A stretch of DNA of 9,676 nucleotides from Treponema sp. Its GTDB lineage: Bacteria; Spirochaetota; Spirochaetia; Treponematales; Breznakiellaceae. The notes under the pieces are model-generated. The model did no database searches. It had not been told where the DNA came from and saw only the letters and a list, made by a program, of their open reading frames with translations. Within the stretch, counting starts at the first letter, position 1; the number at the start of each line of letters is the position of its first letter. The DNA is taken from contig WQRP01000061.1 in NCBI GenBank assembly GCA_009786675.1, forward strand, positions 1 to 9,676, read 5' to 3'. Positions 1-6,088 of this stretch are shown piece after piece. Position numbers and translations under genes: made by a program.

Positions 1-299
1 CCGAACGCCAGCGTCATGTTTCCGGTCGCCCTGAACACCCAAATGGCGAAACAGCCCGAGAACGCGATAACCGCGCCGGCCGAAAGATCTATCATGCCGG
101 AGATAATCAGCATCGTCGCCCCAAAGGCAAGTATGACGACCACCGCGTTCTGCCGTAGAATATTGGTGATGTTCATTACCGAAAGGAAGTTCGGGTTCAG
201 AAAACTGCTTATCACGAATATAACCGCGAGAACAATCAGGATACTGTACCTGTTTCCAATCGCCGACATCCGCGTCCAGGCTGCATTATCTTTTAGCAT
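1..299 (-). CDS. Sugar ABC transporter permease, RbsC/CUT2 family (C-terminal part outside window)
   Basis: Inner-membrane permease of a sugar importer; only the first 99 residues are in the window. After a short polar N-terminus, a hydrophobic helix (about residues 18-33) is followed by 'NPNFLS' and 'NILRQN', then a second hydrophobic stretch containing 'ISGMIDLSAGAVIAFSG' (about 66-82). This is the hallmark 'GxIDLSxG' region of RbsC-type (BPD_transp_2) permeases. The start ATG at 299 lies inside the end of the ATPase gene (14-nt overlap). It is preceded by a purine-rich Shine-Dalgarno AAGGGGG at 308-314, 8 nt away. Overlap and order fit co-transcription and translational coupling with the ATPase. 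The transported sugar cannot be read from this fragment; ribose, galactose, xylose or another monosaccharide are all possible. Confidence 0.9.
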   Translation of the reverse strand, partial: MLKDNAAWTRMSAIGNRYSILIVLAVIFVISSFLNPNFLSVMNITNILRQNAVVVILAFGATMLIISGMIDLSAGAVIAFSGCFAIWVFRATGNMTLAF

Positions 300-1902
300 C
301 GCATATTCCCCCTTGTTTTATGTTGGGTTCATCCGCACTTTTAGTGCTGCCGGTTGCATACTGCATGATCAGTTCCTGCGAAAACTGCGAAGGCGACAGC
401 TCCACCACGATGCGGCCTTCGGACATTACATAGATGCGGTCGCACATGCCCAAAAGCTCGGGCATTTCCGACGAGATCATCAGTATGCCCTTGCCGCCTT
501 CCCGCACGATATCGTTCATAAGCTTGTAAATTTCAAACTTTGCGCCGACGTCAATCCCCCGGGTCGGCTCGTCCAGAATAAGCACCGATGGGTTTTTGAT
601 AAGCCATTTTGCAAGAACAACCTTTTGCTGGTTTCCGCCGGAAAGGTTCCCCACGTTGGAATCGATTGACGGTGCTCGTATGTTTAGGGTATTTTTATGC
701 GCGTTCATCTCCGAGGTTTCTTTTTTTCTGTGCAGGTACCCGTTGTAGATATAACGCCTTAGGTTCGGCAGCGTGATGTTTTCGCGTATGCTGCGGATCA
801 GCACAAGGCCGTTGCCCCTGCGATCCTCCGAGACCATGGCGATTCCGTTGTTTATGCTGTCGGTGACCTTTTTTATCTTTATCTCCCTGCCCTTGACAAA
901 AACCTTTCCCCCGTGGATCGGGTCAAGCCCGTTCAGCGCGCGGACAACCTCCGTGCGCCCCGCGCCGACAAGCCCCGCGAAACCGACTATCTCGCCGGCA
1001 CAAAGGTTAAAGGATATGTCGTGGAACACGCCTTTGCGGCTCAGTTTTTCTACGCGCAAAAGTTCGTTTCCCCTTTTCGTCGCGGTCTTGGGATAACTGC
1101 CGCCCAGCTCCCGCCCGACCATCATCGTTATGACTTTGTCAATGGTAAGGTTTTCCGCGTCGTTCCCGCCGACGACCTTTCCGTCGCGGAAAACGGTGAT
1201 TCGATCCGCAATTTTGAACAGCTCGTCCATTTTGTGGGAAATATAGATAATGCTTTTCCCCCGGTTGCGAAGCTCGATGATTTTTTCCAGAAGATCGTCG
1301 GCCTCTTTTTTCGCGATCGAAGATGTAGGCTCGTCCATGATGATGACCTGGGAGTCCTTGCTTATCGCCTTGGTAATCTCCAGCATCTGTATGTCCGCGA
1401 TGGTCAGGTGCTTTAGCTTGGTGTGAATGCCGTCGACAAGACGGGGATTGCCCAGCAGCCCTTCACGGCGCAGGAGTTCCTCTGTGGTCCTGTAAACATG
1501 TTTCCAGTTTATCCGCCCCGTTTTTGTAACCGGAAGATCCCCCATGAACAGGCTTTCCGCCACGGACATTTCGGGAACAAAGACGCATTCCTGGTATATC
1601 ATGGATATGCCCTGTTTCCGCGCGTCCACGGGATTGTGGATGGTCGCCGGCTTTCCCTCTATGAATATTTCCCCGGTGTCGGGCTTGTAAATACCGTTGA
1701 TAATTTTCATCAACGTTGACTTGCCGGCGCCGTTCTCGCCGCACAAGGCATGAACCTCGCCGCGCCTGGCGGAAAAACCGATATTGTCCAACGCCAGGAC
1801 GCCGGGAAAGGCCTTGGTTATGTTTCTCAGCTCGAGAAACACGTTCCCGCTGGATCCCCTAGCCTCGGTGTCCGTCCGGTCTTTGATCTTCCACTGCCTC
1901 AT
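286..1902 (-). CDS. Sugar ABC transporter ATP-binding protein, RbsA/MglA family (two nucleotide-binding domains)
   Basis: Cytoplasmic ATPase powering a CUT2-type monosaccharide importer; 538 residues from the ATG at 1902 (E. coli RbsA is about 500). Domain 1: Walker A 'GENGAGKST' (55-63), Q-loop 'MIYQE' (101-105), degenerate signature 'LTIADIQMLEI' (166-176), Walker B 'VIIMDEPTS' (186-194), switch His in 'ISHKMDE' (221-227). Domain 2: lysine-less Walker A 'GLVGAGRTE' (310-318), signature 'LSGGNQQK' (420-427), Walker B 'VLILDEPTRGID' (440-451). The asymmetric pair, with a degenerate second Walker A, is typical of this family. The start is uncertain: the frame stays open upstream to a TTG at 1941, and an in-frame GTG at residue 21 would give a length nearer RbsA. 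The ATG at 1902 has no good ribosome-binding site. The permease follows with a 14-nt overlap; no substrate-binding protein gene lies directly upstream. Confidence 0.93.
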   Translation of the reverse strand: MRQWKIKDRTDTEARGSSGNVFLELRNITKAFPGVLALDNIGFSARRGEVHALCGENGAGKSTLMKIINGIYKPDTGEIFIEGKPATIHNPVDARKQGISMIYQECVFVPEMSVAESLFMGDLPVTKTGRINWKHVYRTTEELLRREGLLGNPRLVDGIHTKLKHLTIADIQMLEITKAISKDSQVIIMDEPTSSIAKKEADDLLEKIIELRNRGKSIIYISHKMDELFKIADRITVFRDGKVVGGNDAENLTIDKVITMMVGRELGGSYPKTATKRGNELLRVEKLSRKGVFHDISFNLCAGEIVGFAGLVGAGRTEVVRALNGLDPIHGGKVFVKGREIKIKKVTDSINNGIAMVSEDRRGNGLVLIRSIRENITLPNLRRYIYNGYLHRKKETSEMNAHKNTLNIRAPSIDSNVGNLSGGNQQKVVLAKWLIKNPSVLILDEPTRGIDVGAKFEIYKLMNDIVREGGKGILMISSEMPELLGMCDRIYVMSEGRIVVELSPSQFSQELIMQYATGSTKSADEPNIKQGGICDAKR

Positions 1903-1941
1903 AGACCATAAAAGATAATCCCGCCCGGGGGCGTTGTTCAA

Positions 1942-1974
1942 GTATAAATTACAGATTAAAGGTACAAATTACAG
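1942..1974. repeat. 13-bp direct repeat, 20-bp period, in the ABC operon leader (candidate operator)
   Basis: GTATAAATTACAG (1942-1954) recurs as GTACAAATTACAG (1962-1974): 12 of 13 bases identical and exactly 20 bp apart, about two helical turns. A further copy of the core in reverse orientation, GTAATTTAT at 1988-1996, is the exact complement of 1944-1952 and overlaps the candidate -10 box. Same-face spacing and position just downstream of the predicted promoter suit binding of a regulator. The regulator itself is not in the window. Confidence 0.45.
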
Positions 1975-1989
1975 GTTCAGTTTGGTGGT

Positions 1990-2017
1990 AATTTATGCTG
2001 GCAGTGACACTTTTCAA
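1990..2017 (-). promoter_or_regulatory. Candidate sigma-70-type promoter for the sugar ABC operon
   Basis: On the minus strand TTGAAA (2012-2017, 5/6 to the -35 consensus) is separated by 16 nt from TAAATT (1990-1995, 4/6 to the -10). It lies in the 92-131 nt gap between the argH stop and the ATPase start, where a promoter is expected if the ABC genes are regulated separately from argH. A second -10-like TATACT lies at 1941-1946 but lacks a clear -35. Prediction from sequence only. Confidence 0.4.
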
Positions 2018-2033
2018 CTAGGCGCATTTATTA

Positions 2034-3461
2034 TTACACGTTCGGTTTTGGGTCGCCCTGTCCGATCCTTTTTCGCAAAACTTTGATTTGCCGCCTGACT
2101 TCCTTAGGCGCCGGCCCCCCAGGAAGATCCCGCGCCCTTACGCACGCGAGCGGCTTGAGCGCGGCGTAAACGTCGTCGTCAAAAAGCCTTGACCGCGCCC
2201 TTAGCTGCGAAAGATCCAGGTCGGCGATGTGCCGCCGACCCGCCCCCATGCAGTCGCGGACGATTAGGGCCACCGTCTCGTGGGCCTTGCGGAAGGGAAG
2301 CCCCTTGCGGACAAGGTAGTCCGCCGCGTCGGTCGCCTCCATGAAACCGCCCACGCAAGCGCCCTTCATTTTTTTTACGTTGAATTCCGCGCTGCCGATC
2401 ATCCCCCTGAACATCCGCAGGCAGGCCCGCAGGGTGTCCAGGCTGTCGAACAGGCTTTCCTTGTCCTCCTGCAGGTCCTTGTTGTAGGCGTAGGGAAGGC
2501 CCTTTAGCAGCGTTAGCAAGGTCACAAGGTTTCCCGTGGTGCGGCCGGCCTTGCCCCGGATAAGCTCGGCGAAGTCCGGGTTTTTTTTCTGGGGCATGAT
2601 CGACGATCCGGTGCTCCACGATTCGGCCAGGTCGATAAAACCGAATTCCTCGCTGGCCCAGATTACAATGTCCTCGCAGAAACGGGAAAGGTGTATCATC
2701 GTTATGGCGCACGAGCATGACAGTTCCAGCGCGAAGTCCCTGTCCGCGATGGAGTCCATGGAGTTAAGGCTTGGACGGCCAAAGCCCAGGGACTGGGCGA
2801 CGGCCTTTCTGTCCAGGGGGAGGGAGGAGCCGGCCAACGCGCCGGAACCAAGCGGGCATTCGTCCAGGCGCTCAAGCGCGTCGGCAAGGCGCGAGTGGTC
2901 CCTTTCAAGCGCGCACCCCCAGGCGACCAGGTGGTGGCCCAGCGTTACCGGTTGCGCCCTTTGCAGGTGGGTGTACCCTGGCATTATGCTTGCGGCGTGT
3001 TTTTCCGCCTGATCCAGAAGGACGTGTACGGTTCCGGCCAGCTCCGTCCGCAGGGTCGGCACGACGCGCTTAAGGTACAGGCGGAAATCCGTCGCCACCT
3101 GGTCGTTACGACTGCGCCCCGCGTGAACCATGCGCCCGGCGTCGCCGAGCCTTTCGGTAAGAACGCCCTCGACAAATGAGTGGACGTCCTCGGCGGAATC
3201 GTCCACCGCAAGTTTCCCGGATTCGATTTCCCCGGCGACGCGGGCAAGCTCCCTGTCGATTTTCGCGGCGACGTTTGCGGGGATGATTCCCCGGTCGCAA
3301 AGCATCGCGACGTGGGCGCGGCTGCCGGCGATGTCGTCGGGCGCAAGACGGCTGTCAACGTTAATAGATGCCTGGAAGGCGAAGGCCTCCGCCTCCGGTT
3401 TTTGGGATAGCCTGGCCGCCCACAGGGCGTTTTCGGCGCCGGGTTTTTTGTTGTTTTTCAT
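2034..3461 (-). CDS. argH: Argininosuccinate lyase
   Basis: Cytoplasmic enzyme of the aspartase/fumarase superfamily; cleaves argininosuccinate to arginine and fumarate, the last step of arginine synthesis. 475 residues from the ATG at 3461 (E. coli ArgH about 457). Visible motifs: 'SRLAPDDIAGSRAH' (37-50), 'EDVHSFVE' (91-98), 'HAGRSRNDQVATD' (113-125), 'MPGYTHLQRAQP' (160-171) with the conserved catalytic His, and the superfamily signature 'GSSIMPQKKNPD' (285-296) in the mobile loop with the catalytic Ser. The frame continues upstream to 3524, but the ATG at 3461 starts where ArgH proteins normally begin and has AAGGA about 11 nt upstream. A TACAAT box at 3484-3489 could be a private -10 element, though no -35 is evident. 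The gene follows the small membrane protein by 52 nt on the same strand, so they may be co-transcribed. All key residues look intact. Confidence 0.97.
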   Translation of the reverse strand: MKNNKKPGAENALWAARLSQKPEAEAFAFQASINVDSRLAPDDIAGSRAHVAMLCDRGIIPANVAAKIDRELARVAGEIESGKLAVDDSAEDVHSFVEGVLTERLGDAGRMVHAGRSRNDQVATDFRLYLKRVVPTLRTELAGTVHVLLDQAEKHAASIMPGYTHLQRAQPVTLGHHLVAWGCALERDHSRLADALERLDECPLGSGALAGSSLPLDRKAVAQSLGFGRPSLNSMDSIADRDFALELSCSCAITMIHLSRFCEDIVIWASEEFGFIDLAESWSTGSSIMPQKKNPDFAELIRGKAGRTTGNLVTLLTLLKGLPYAYNKDLQEDKESLFDSLDTLRACLRMFRGMIGSAEFNVKKMKGACVGGFMEATDAADYLVRKGLPFRKAHETVALIVRDCMGAGRRHIADLDLSQLRARSRLFDDDVYAALKPLACVRARDLPGGPAPKEVRRQIKVLRKRIGQGDPKPNV

Positions 3462-3513
3462 AGTGTCGCAAGTCCTTGTCTTGATTGTACCCGTTTTGCG
3501 GGGTCGCCGTCTA

Positions 3514-4044
3514 TTACCCGACAATACAGACGTCCAGGGGCACGGTGGTTTCCCCTTCCGACGTGCCGGCCTTCAACACAAGGCCTCCGGCCTCTATGCC
3601 CGCGTTGGAAAACGCGAAGCACAGATACGCGTCCCTGGACGTTTTTCCTGTCATTGAAAGCGGCAGCAAATTTTCCGACGAGCCAAACGAGTAGCTTGAC
3701 CTTTGCCCCAAGTGGGTCGCCCGGGCCGTAAACTTTTCGCGCGCCATAACCCCTTTTTCGTTTCCCATTGCCGCCTCGATCGAGCGTATCACCAGCGCCA
3801 CGTCGCCGTCGTTCGTTATAAGCACGTGAACCATAAGGTACGCCTTGTCGCCGGTGCGGTACAGGCTTGCGCTTTTGCCTGTCTCGAACGATAACGGAAC
3901 CCCCGGGGTTTTTGCGGGGACGGTTCCCTTGCCGCCAAGCCCGCGCGCAACGGGTTTCCCTCTGGCCCTTTTGTTTGCGGCAAGCACCATGAACAACGCC
4001 AAAGCGACACCGCCCACCACGAGCAACCATTCGCCGTCTGCCAT
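3514..4044 (-). CDS. Membrane-anchored protein of unknown function
   Basis: 176 residues; I do not recognise the family. A hydrophobic segment at residues 7-23 (rich in V, L, A, G) is followed at once by a basic stretch 'NKRARGK', so it looks like an uncleaved N-terminal anchor rather than a classical signal peptide; there is no lipobox. By the positive-inside rule the rest could be cytoplasmic. A Gly/Lys/Pro-rich linker (about 28-52) leads to a domain of about 120 residues rich in alternating hydrophobic and polar residues ('YLMVHVLITNDGDVALVIRSIE', in two parts 69-80 and 81-90), suggesting a beta-sandwich. The ATG at 4044 is chosen because the membrane segment begins right after it and an extended -10 box lies just upstream; the frame is open further (to 4245) but would then overlap the divergent mtlA-like gene. 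Stops are tandem TAA TAG. Located 52 nt upstream of argH on the same strand. Confidence 0.72.
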   Translation of the reverse strand: MADGEWLLVVGGVALALFMVLAANKRARGKPVARGLGGKGTVPAKTPGVPLSFETGKSASLYRTGDKAYLMVHVLITNDGDVALVIRSIEAAMGNEKGVMAREKFTARATHLGQRSSYSFGSSENLLPLSMTGKTSRDAYLCFAFSNAGIEAGGLVLKAGTSEGETTVPLDVCIVG

Positions 4045-4051
4045 GCGGCTC

Positions 4052-4060
4052 AGTATAGCA
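4052..4060 (-). promoter_or_regulatory. Extended -10 promoter element directly before the small membrane protein gene
   Basis: Minus strand TGCTATACT is a TGn extended -10 with 5/6 match to TATAAT. Its last base is 7 nt from the ATG at 4044, so transcription would start at or within one or two bases of the start codon. No convincing -35 is seen at 16-18 nt, which extended -10 promoters can tolerate. Only a weak GAG serves as a possible ribosome-binding site, consistent with a leaderless message. Confidence 0.5.
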
Positions 4061-4068
4061 CGTTTTCC

Positions 4069-4084
4069 ACTTGAATATTCATGT
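4069..4084. promoter_or_regulatory. Palindrome between divergent promoters (candidate operator)
   Basis: ACTTGAATATTCATGT pairs in 7 of 8 positions around its centre, with an uninterrupted 10-bp core TGAATATTCA (4072-4081). It sits midway in the 76-bp divergent intergenic region, covers the candidate -35 of the plus-strand permease gene, and lies just upstream of the minus-strand -10. A dimeric regulator bound here could control both genes. AT-rich palindromes of this length can arise by chance. Confidence 0.35.
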
Positions 4085-4100
4085 TTTGTGCGCTTAGTAT
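4071..4100 (+). promoter_or_regulatory. Candidate promoter for the mannitol-type EIIC gene
   Basis: TTGAAT (4071-4076, 4/6) and TAGTAT (4095-4100, 4/6) with an 18-nt spacer. A start near 4107 would leave a leader of about 14 nt, just including the GAGG ribosome-binding site at 4109-4112, 8 nt before the ATG at 4121. Both hexamers are only moderate matches. Confidence 0.35.
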
Positions 4101-4120
4101 GGACGAATGAGGTTTCCCCG

Positions 4121-5158
4121 ATGGTAAGACGGTTTGTGCAAAAACTCGGGCGCGCGCTTGGCGATATGATAATGCCGAACATCGGCGCGTTCATCGCCTG
4201 GGGTCTTATAACGGCGCTTTTTATTCCCTCGGGATGGCTGCCCAACGAAAGGCTGGCCGGGCTTGTCCACCCGATGATTACCTACCTGCTTCCGCTCCTG
4301 GTCGGCTACACCGGCGGTTCGATGGTGGGCGGGAATGGCGCGCGGGGCGGCGTGGTCGGCGCGATTGCCACGATGGGCGTGATTGTCGGCGCGGAGATCC
4401 CCATGTTCCTAGGCGCGATGGTCGCGGGCCCACTTGGCGGTTTTTGCGTCAAAAAATTTGACGACGCCTTCGCGGCCAGAATACCCACGGGTTTTGAAAC
4501 GCTGGCCCGCACCTTTTCCGCGGGCGTAATCGGCGCCGCGCTGGCCCTTGCCTGCAACGTCGCAGTCGGGCCGCTCGTCGAGGCCGGCACCGGGGTACTG
4601 GGCAACGGCGTGGGCCGGCTTGTCGATACCGGCCTTCTTCCGCTTACGTCGATCCTGGTGGAACCGGCCAAGGTGCTTTTTCTTAACAACGCCGTCAACC
4701 ACGGCGTGTTTACCCCCCTGGGCATGGCCCAGGCTATGGAACACGGAAAATCGATATTCTTTATGATCGAGCCGAACCCCGGCCCGGGTCTCGGTCTTCT
4801 TCTTGCCTATTCCCTTGCGGGCAAGGGCTCCGCAAAATCCGGCGCGCCAGGCGCGATCGCCATACACTTCCTAGGCGGCATACACGAGGTTTACTTCCCC
4901 TTCGTGCTGATGAACCCCGTGCTGATCCTGGCGATGATCGGCGGCGGTTTTTCCTCGATACTGATCCTGTCGCTTTTGGGCGGCGGCCTTATCGCCCCCG
5001 CCGCCCCCGGATCCGTTTTCGTGCACCTGATGATGACCCCGGTGGGCGCGCACGTTCCAAACATACTGGGCATACTTGCGGGCGCGATCGTTACCTTCGT
5101 GCTGGCGATGCTGTTGCTAAAAACGTTCGGAAAGGACGACACCGGGGGTTTCCCCTGA
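4121..5158 (+). CDS. mtlA: PTS mannitol-type permease, EIIC domain only
   Basis: Polytopic inner-membrane sugar translocator; 345 residues, matching only the membrane (EIIC) domain of MtlA, whose full E. coli form (637 aa) also carries EIIB and EIIA. Similarity to MtlA is strong throughout: 'MPNIGAFIAWGLITALFIP' (18-36), 'MITYLLPLLVGYTGG' (52-66), 'GVIVGAEIPMFLGAMVAGP' (86-104), 'EPAKVLFLNNAVNHGVFTP' (181-199), 'FFMIEPNPGPGLG' (213-225), and 'FLGGIHEVYFPFVLMNP' (250-266) with the conserved Glu of the GIHE motif (256). The protein ends a few polar residues after the last helix, so it is a natural single-domain form rather than an obvious truncation. ATG at 4121 is supported by GAGG at 4109-4112; the frame is open far upstream. 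No EIIB phospho-cysteine domain or EIIA follows: the next gene, 48 nt on, is a hydratase subunit. Partners must be encoded elsewhere, or the protein transports without phosphorylation. Confidence 0.92.
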   Translation: MVRRFVQKLGRALGDMIMPNIGAFIAWGLITALFIPSGWLPNERLAGLVHPMITYLLPLLVGYTGGSMVGGNGARGGVVGAIATMGVIVGAEIPMFLGAMVAGPLGGFCVKKFDDAFAARIPTGFETLARTFSAGVIGAALALACNVAVGPLVEAGTGVLGNGVGRLVDTGLLPLTSILVEPAKVLFLNNAVNHGVFTPLGMAQAMEHGKSIFFMIEPNPGPGLGLLLAYSLAGKGSAKSGAPGAIAIHFLGGIHEVYFPFVLMNPVLILAMIGGGFSSILILSLLGGGLIAPAAPGSVFVHLMMTPVGAHVPNILGILAGAIVTFVLAMLLLKTFGKDDTGGFP

Positions 5159-5170
5159 CGGCACCGATTC

Positions 5171-5199
5171 TTGCGGCGGGCGGCCTTTTCCTGTACAAT
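5171..5199 (+). promoter_or_regulatory. Candidate promoter of the ttdAB-type operon, start codon adjacent
   Basis: TTGCGG (5171-5176) and TACAAT (5194-5199, 5/6) are separated by exactly 17 nt. The -10 ends 7 nt before the ATG at 5207, placing the expected transcription start at or next to the start codon. No Shine-Dalgarno sequence is present in the 20 nt before the ATG, so translation may be leaderless. Confidence 0.5.
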
Positions 5200-5206
5200 A
5201 CAACCC

Positions 5207-6088
5207 ATGCGGGAAACCTTTGTCTCCGTCATCGAAAAATTCATCGAACTGGTCGCCGTTCGCCTTCCCGACGACGTGCTTGCCCGGCTGGGGGAAATGC
5301 GCGAACGGGAGGACGACCCCGTGCAGAAAGTGCTGTACGACAGCTACTTTGAAAATTTCGCCGAGGCGGTCCGGACGGGCAGGCCCTGCTGCCAGGACAC
5401 CGGCCTTCCGCATTTCTACGTCCGGGCAGGAACCGCCTTCCCGTACCTGGACCTCACCGAGGACGTCCTCGTCCAGGCGGTGCGAAGGGCCACGGAAAGC
5501 GTTCCCCTGCGCCCCAACGCCGTGAACTATTTCGACGAGGCCAACACCGGGGACAACACCGCCGAGCGCATTCCCTGGATTGCCTGGGACCTGGTTCCGG
5601 GCTCCCGCGAAATGGAGATTACCCTGTACTTTTCCGGCGCGGGGTGCAGCCTGCCCGGAAAGGCCAGGGTCTTTAAACCGTCGGACGGCTACGAGGCGAT
5701 TGTCCCGTTCGTGTTCGAGACGGTTTCCGGGCCGGGGCTGAACGCCTGCCCGCCCCTTGTGGTGGGAATTGGCCTGGGGCACAGCATGGAAAACGCCGCC
5801 GCGCTTTCCAAGAAAGCCTGCCTGCGCGTTATCGGGACAAGCCACCGGCACCCCGAGGGGGCAAGGCTTGAAAAAAATATTTTCGACGGGCTTAACGGCA
5901 TGGGCATCGGGGCGCAGGGGTTGCCCGGCAAACAGGTCGCGATGGCGGTGCATCTGGAGACCTCGGGCAGGCACACCGCGACCATCGCCTGCGCGGTATC
6001 CCTTTCCTGTTACGTGCACAGGCGGGGAATTATCCGGGTCGGCGAGGATCTTTCACACAGGGTACTGTCCCACGGAGGCAATGCGTGA
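5207..6088 (+). CDS. ttdA: Class I Fe-S hydro-lyase alpha subunit, L(+)-tartrate dehydratase / fumarase type
   Basis: Catalytic [4Fe-4S] subunit of a heterodimeric hydro-lyase that dehydrates L-tartrate to oxaloacetate or interconverts malate and fumarate. 293 residues (E. coli TtdA about 303). Likely cluster cysteines are in 'CQDTG' (Cys62), 'NACPP' (Cys181) and 'SLSCYVHRRG' (Cys268), the pattern of class I fumarases. Other marks: 'NAVNYFDEANTGDNT' (104-118), 'SGAGCSLPGKA' (143-153), 'HRHPEGARLE' (213-222), 'GLNGMGIGAQGLPG' (228-241). The 'GAGCSLPG' segment resembles 'GGGCTLPG' of TtdA as I recall it, rather than 'GAGSENMS' of many split fumarases, hence the ttdA symbol; substrate is still inferred. 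A TTG at 5171 in the same frame was not used because ATG 5207 starts where the family starts. Overlaps the beta subunit by 4 nt. Confidence 0.85.
   Translation: MRETFVSVIEKFIELVAVRLPDDVLARLGEMREREDDPVQKVLYDSYFENFAEAVRTGRPCCQDTGLPHFYVRAGTAFPYLDLTEDVLVQAVRRATESVPLRPNAVNYFDEANTGDNTAERIPWIAWDLVPGSREMEITLYFSGAGCSLPGKARVFKPSDGYEAIVPFVFETVSGPGLNACPPLVVGIGLGHSMENAAALSKKACLRVIGTSHRHPEGARLEKNIFDGLNGMGIGAQGLPGKQVAMAVHLETSGRHTATIACAVSLSCYVHRRGIIRVGEDLSHRVLSHGGNA
6074..6078 (+). promoter_or_regulatory. Shine-Dalgarno sequence for the beta subunit
   Basis: GGAGG lies 6 nt before the GTG at 6085, inside the end of the alpha gene, and decides this GTG start. In contrast the alpha gene has no such sequence. 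Confidence 0.8.

Noticed and set aside
16..1719. Several plus-strand open frames opposite the ABC ATPase and permease
   Set aside because: Antisense shadows of clear ABC transporter genes; low-quality translations without recognisable motifs.
5143..5155. GGGG-TTT-CCCC mini-hairpin at the end of the EIIC gene as a terminator
   Set aside because: Only a 4-bp stem with a 3-nt loop inside the coding sequence and no T run; too weak to call.
4121..5158. EIIC gene as a truncated mtlA pseudogene
   Set aside because: The frame is intact, all membrane-domain motifs are present, and the end coincides with the end of the EIIC domain. No remnant of EIIB is visible in the 48 nt before the next gene.
5117..6019. 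Long minus-strand open frame (300 codons) opposite the ttdA-like gene
   Set aside because: It is antisense to a well-supported enzyme gene. High GC with strong third-position bias leaves stop-free antisense frames, and its translation shows no family motifs.
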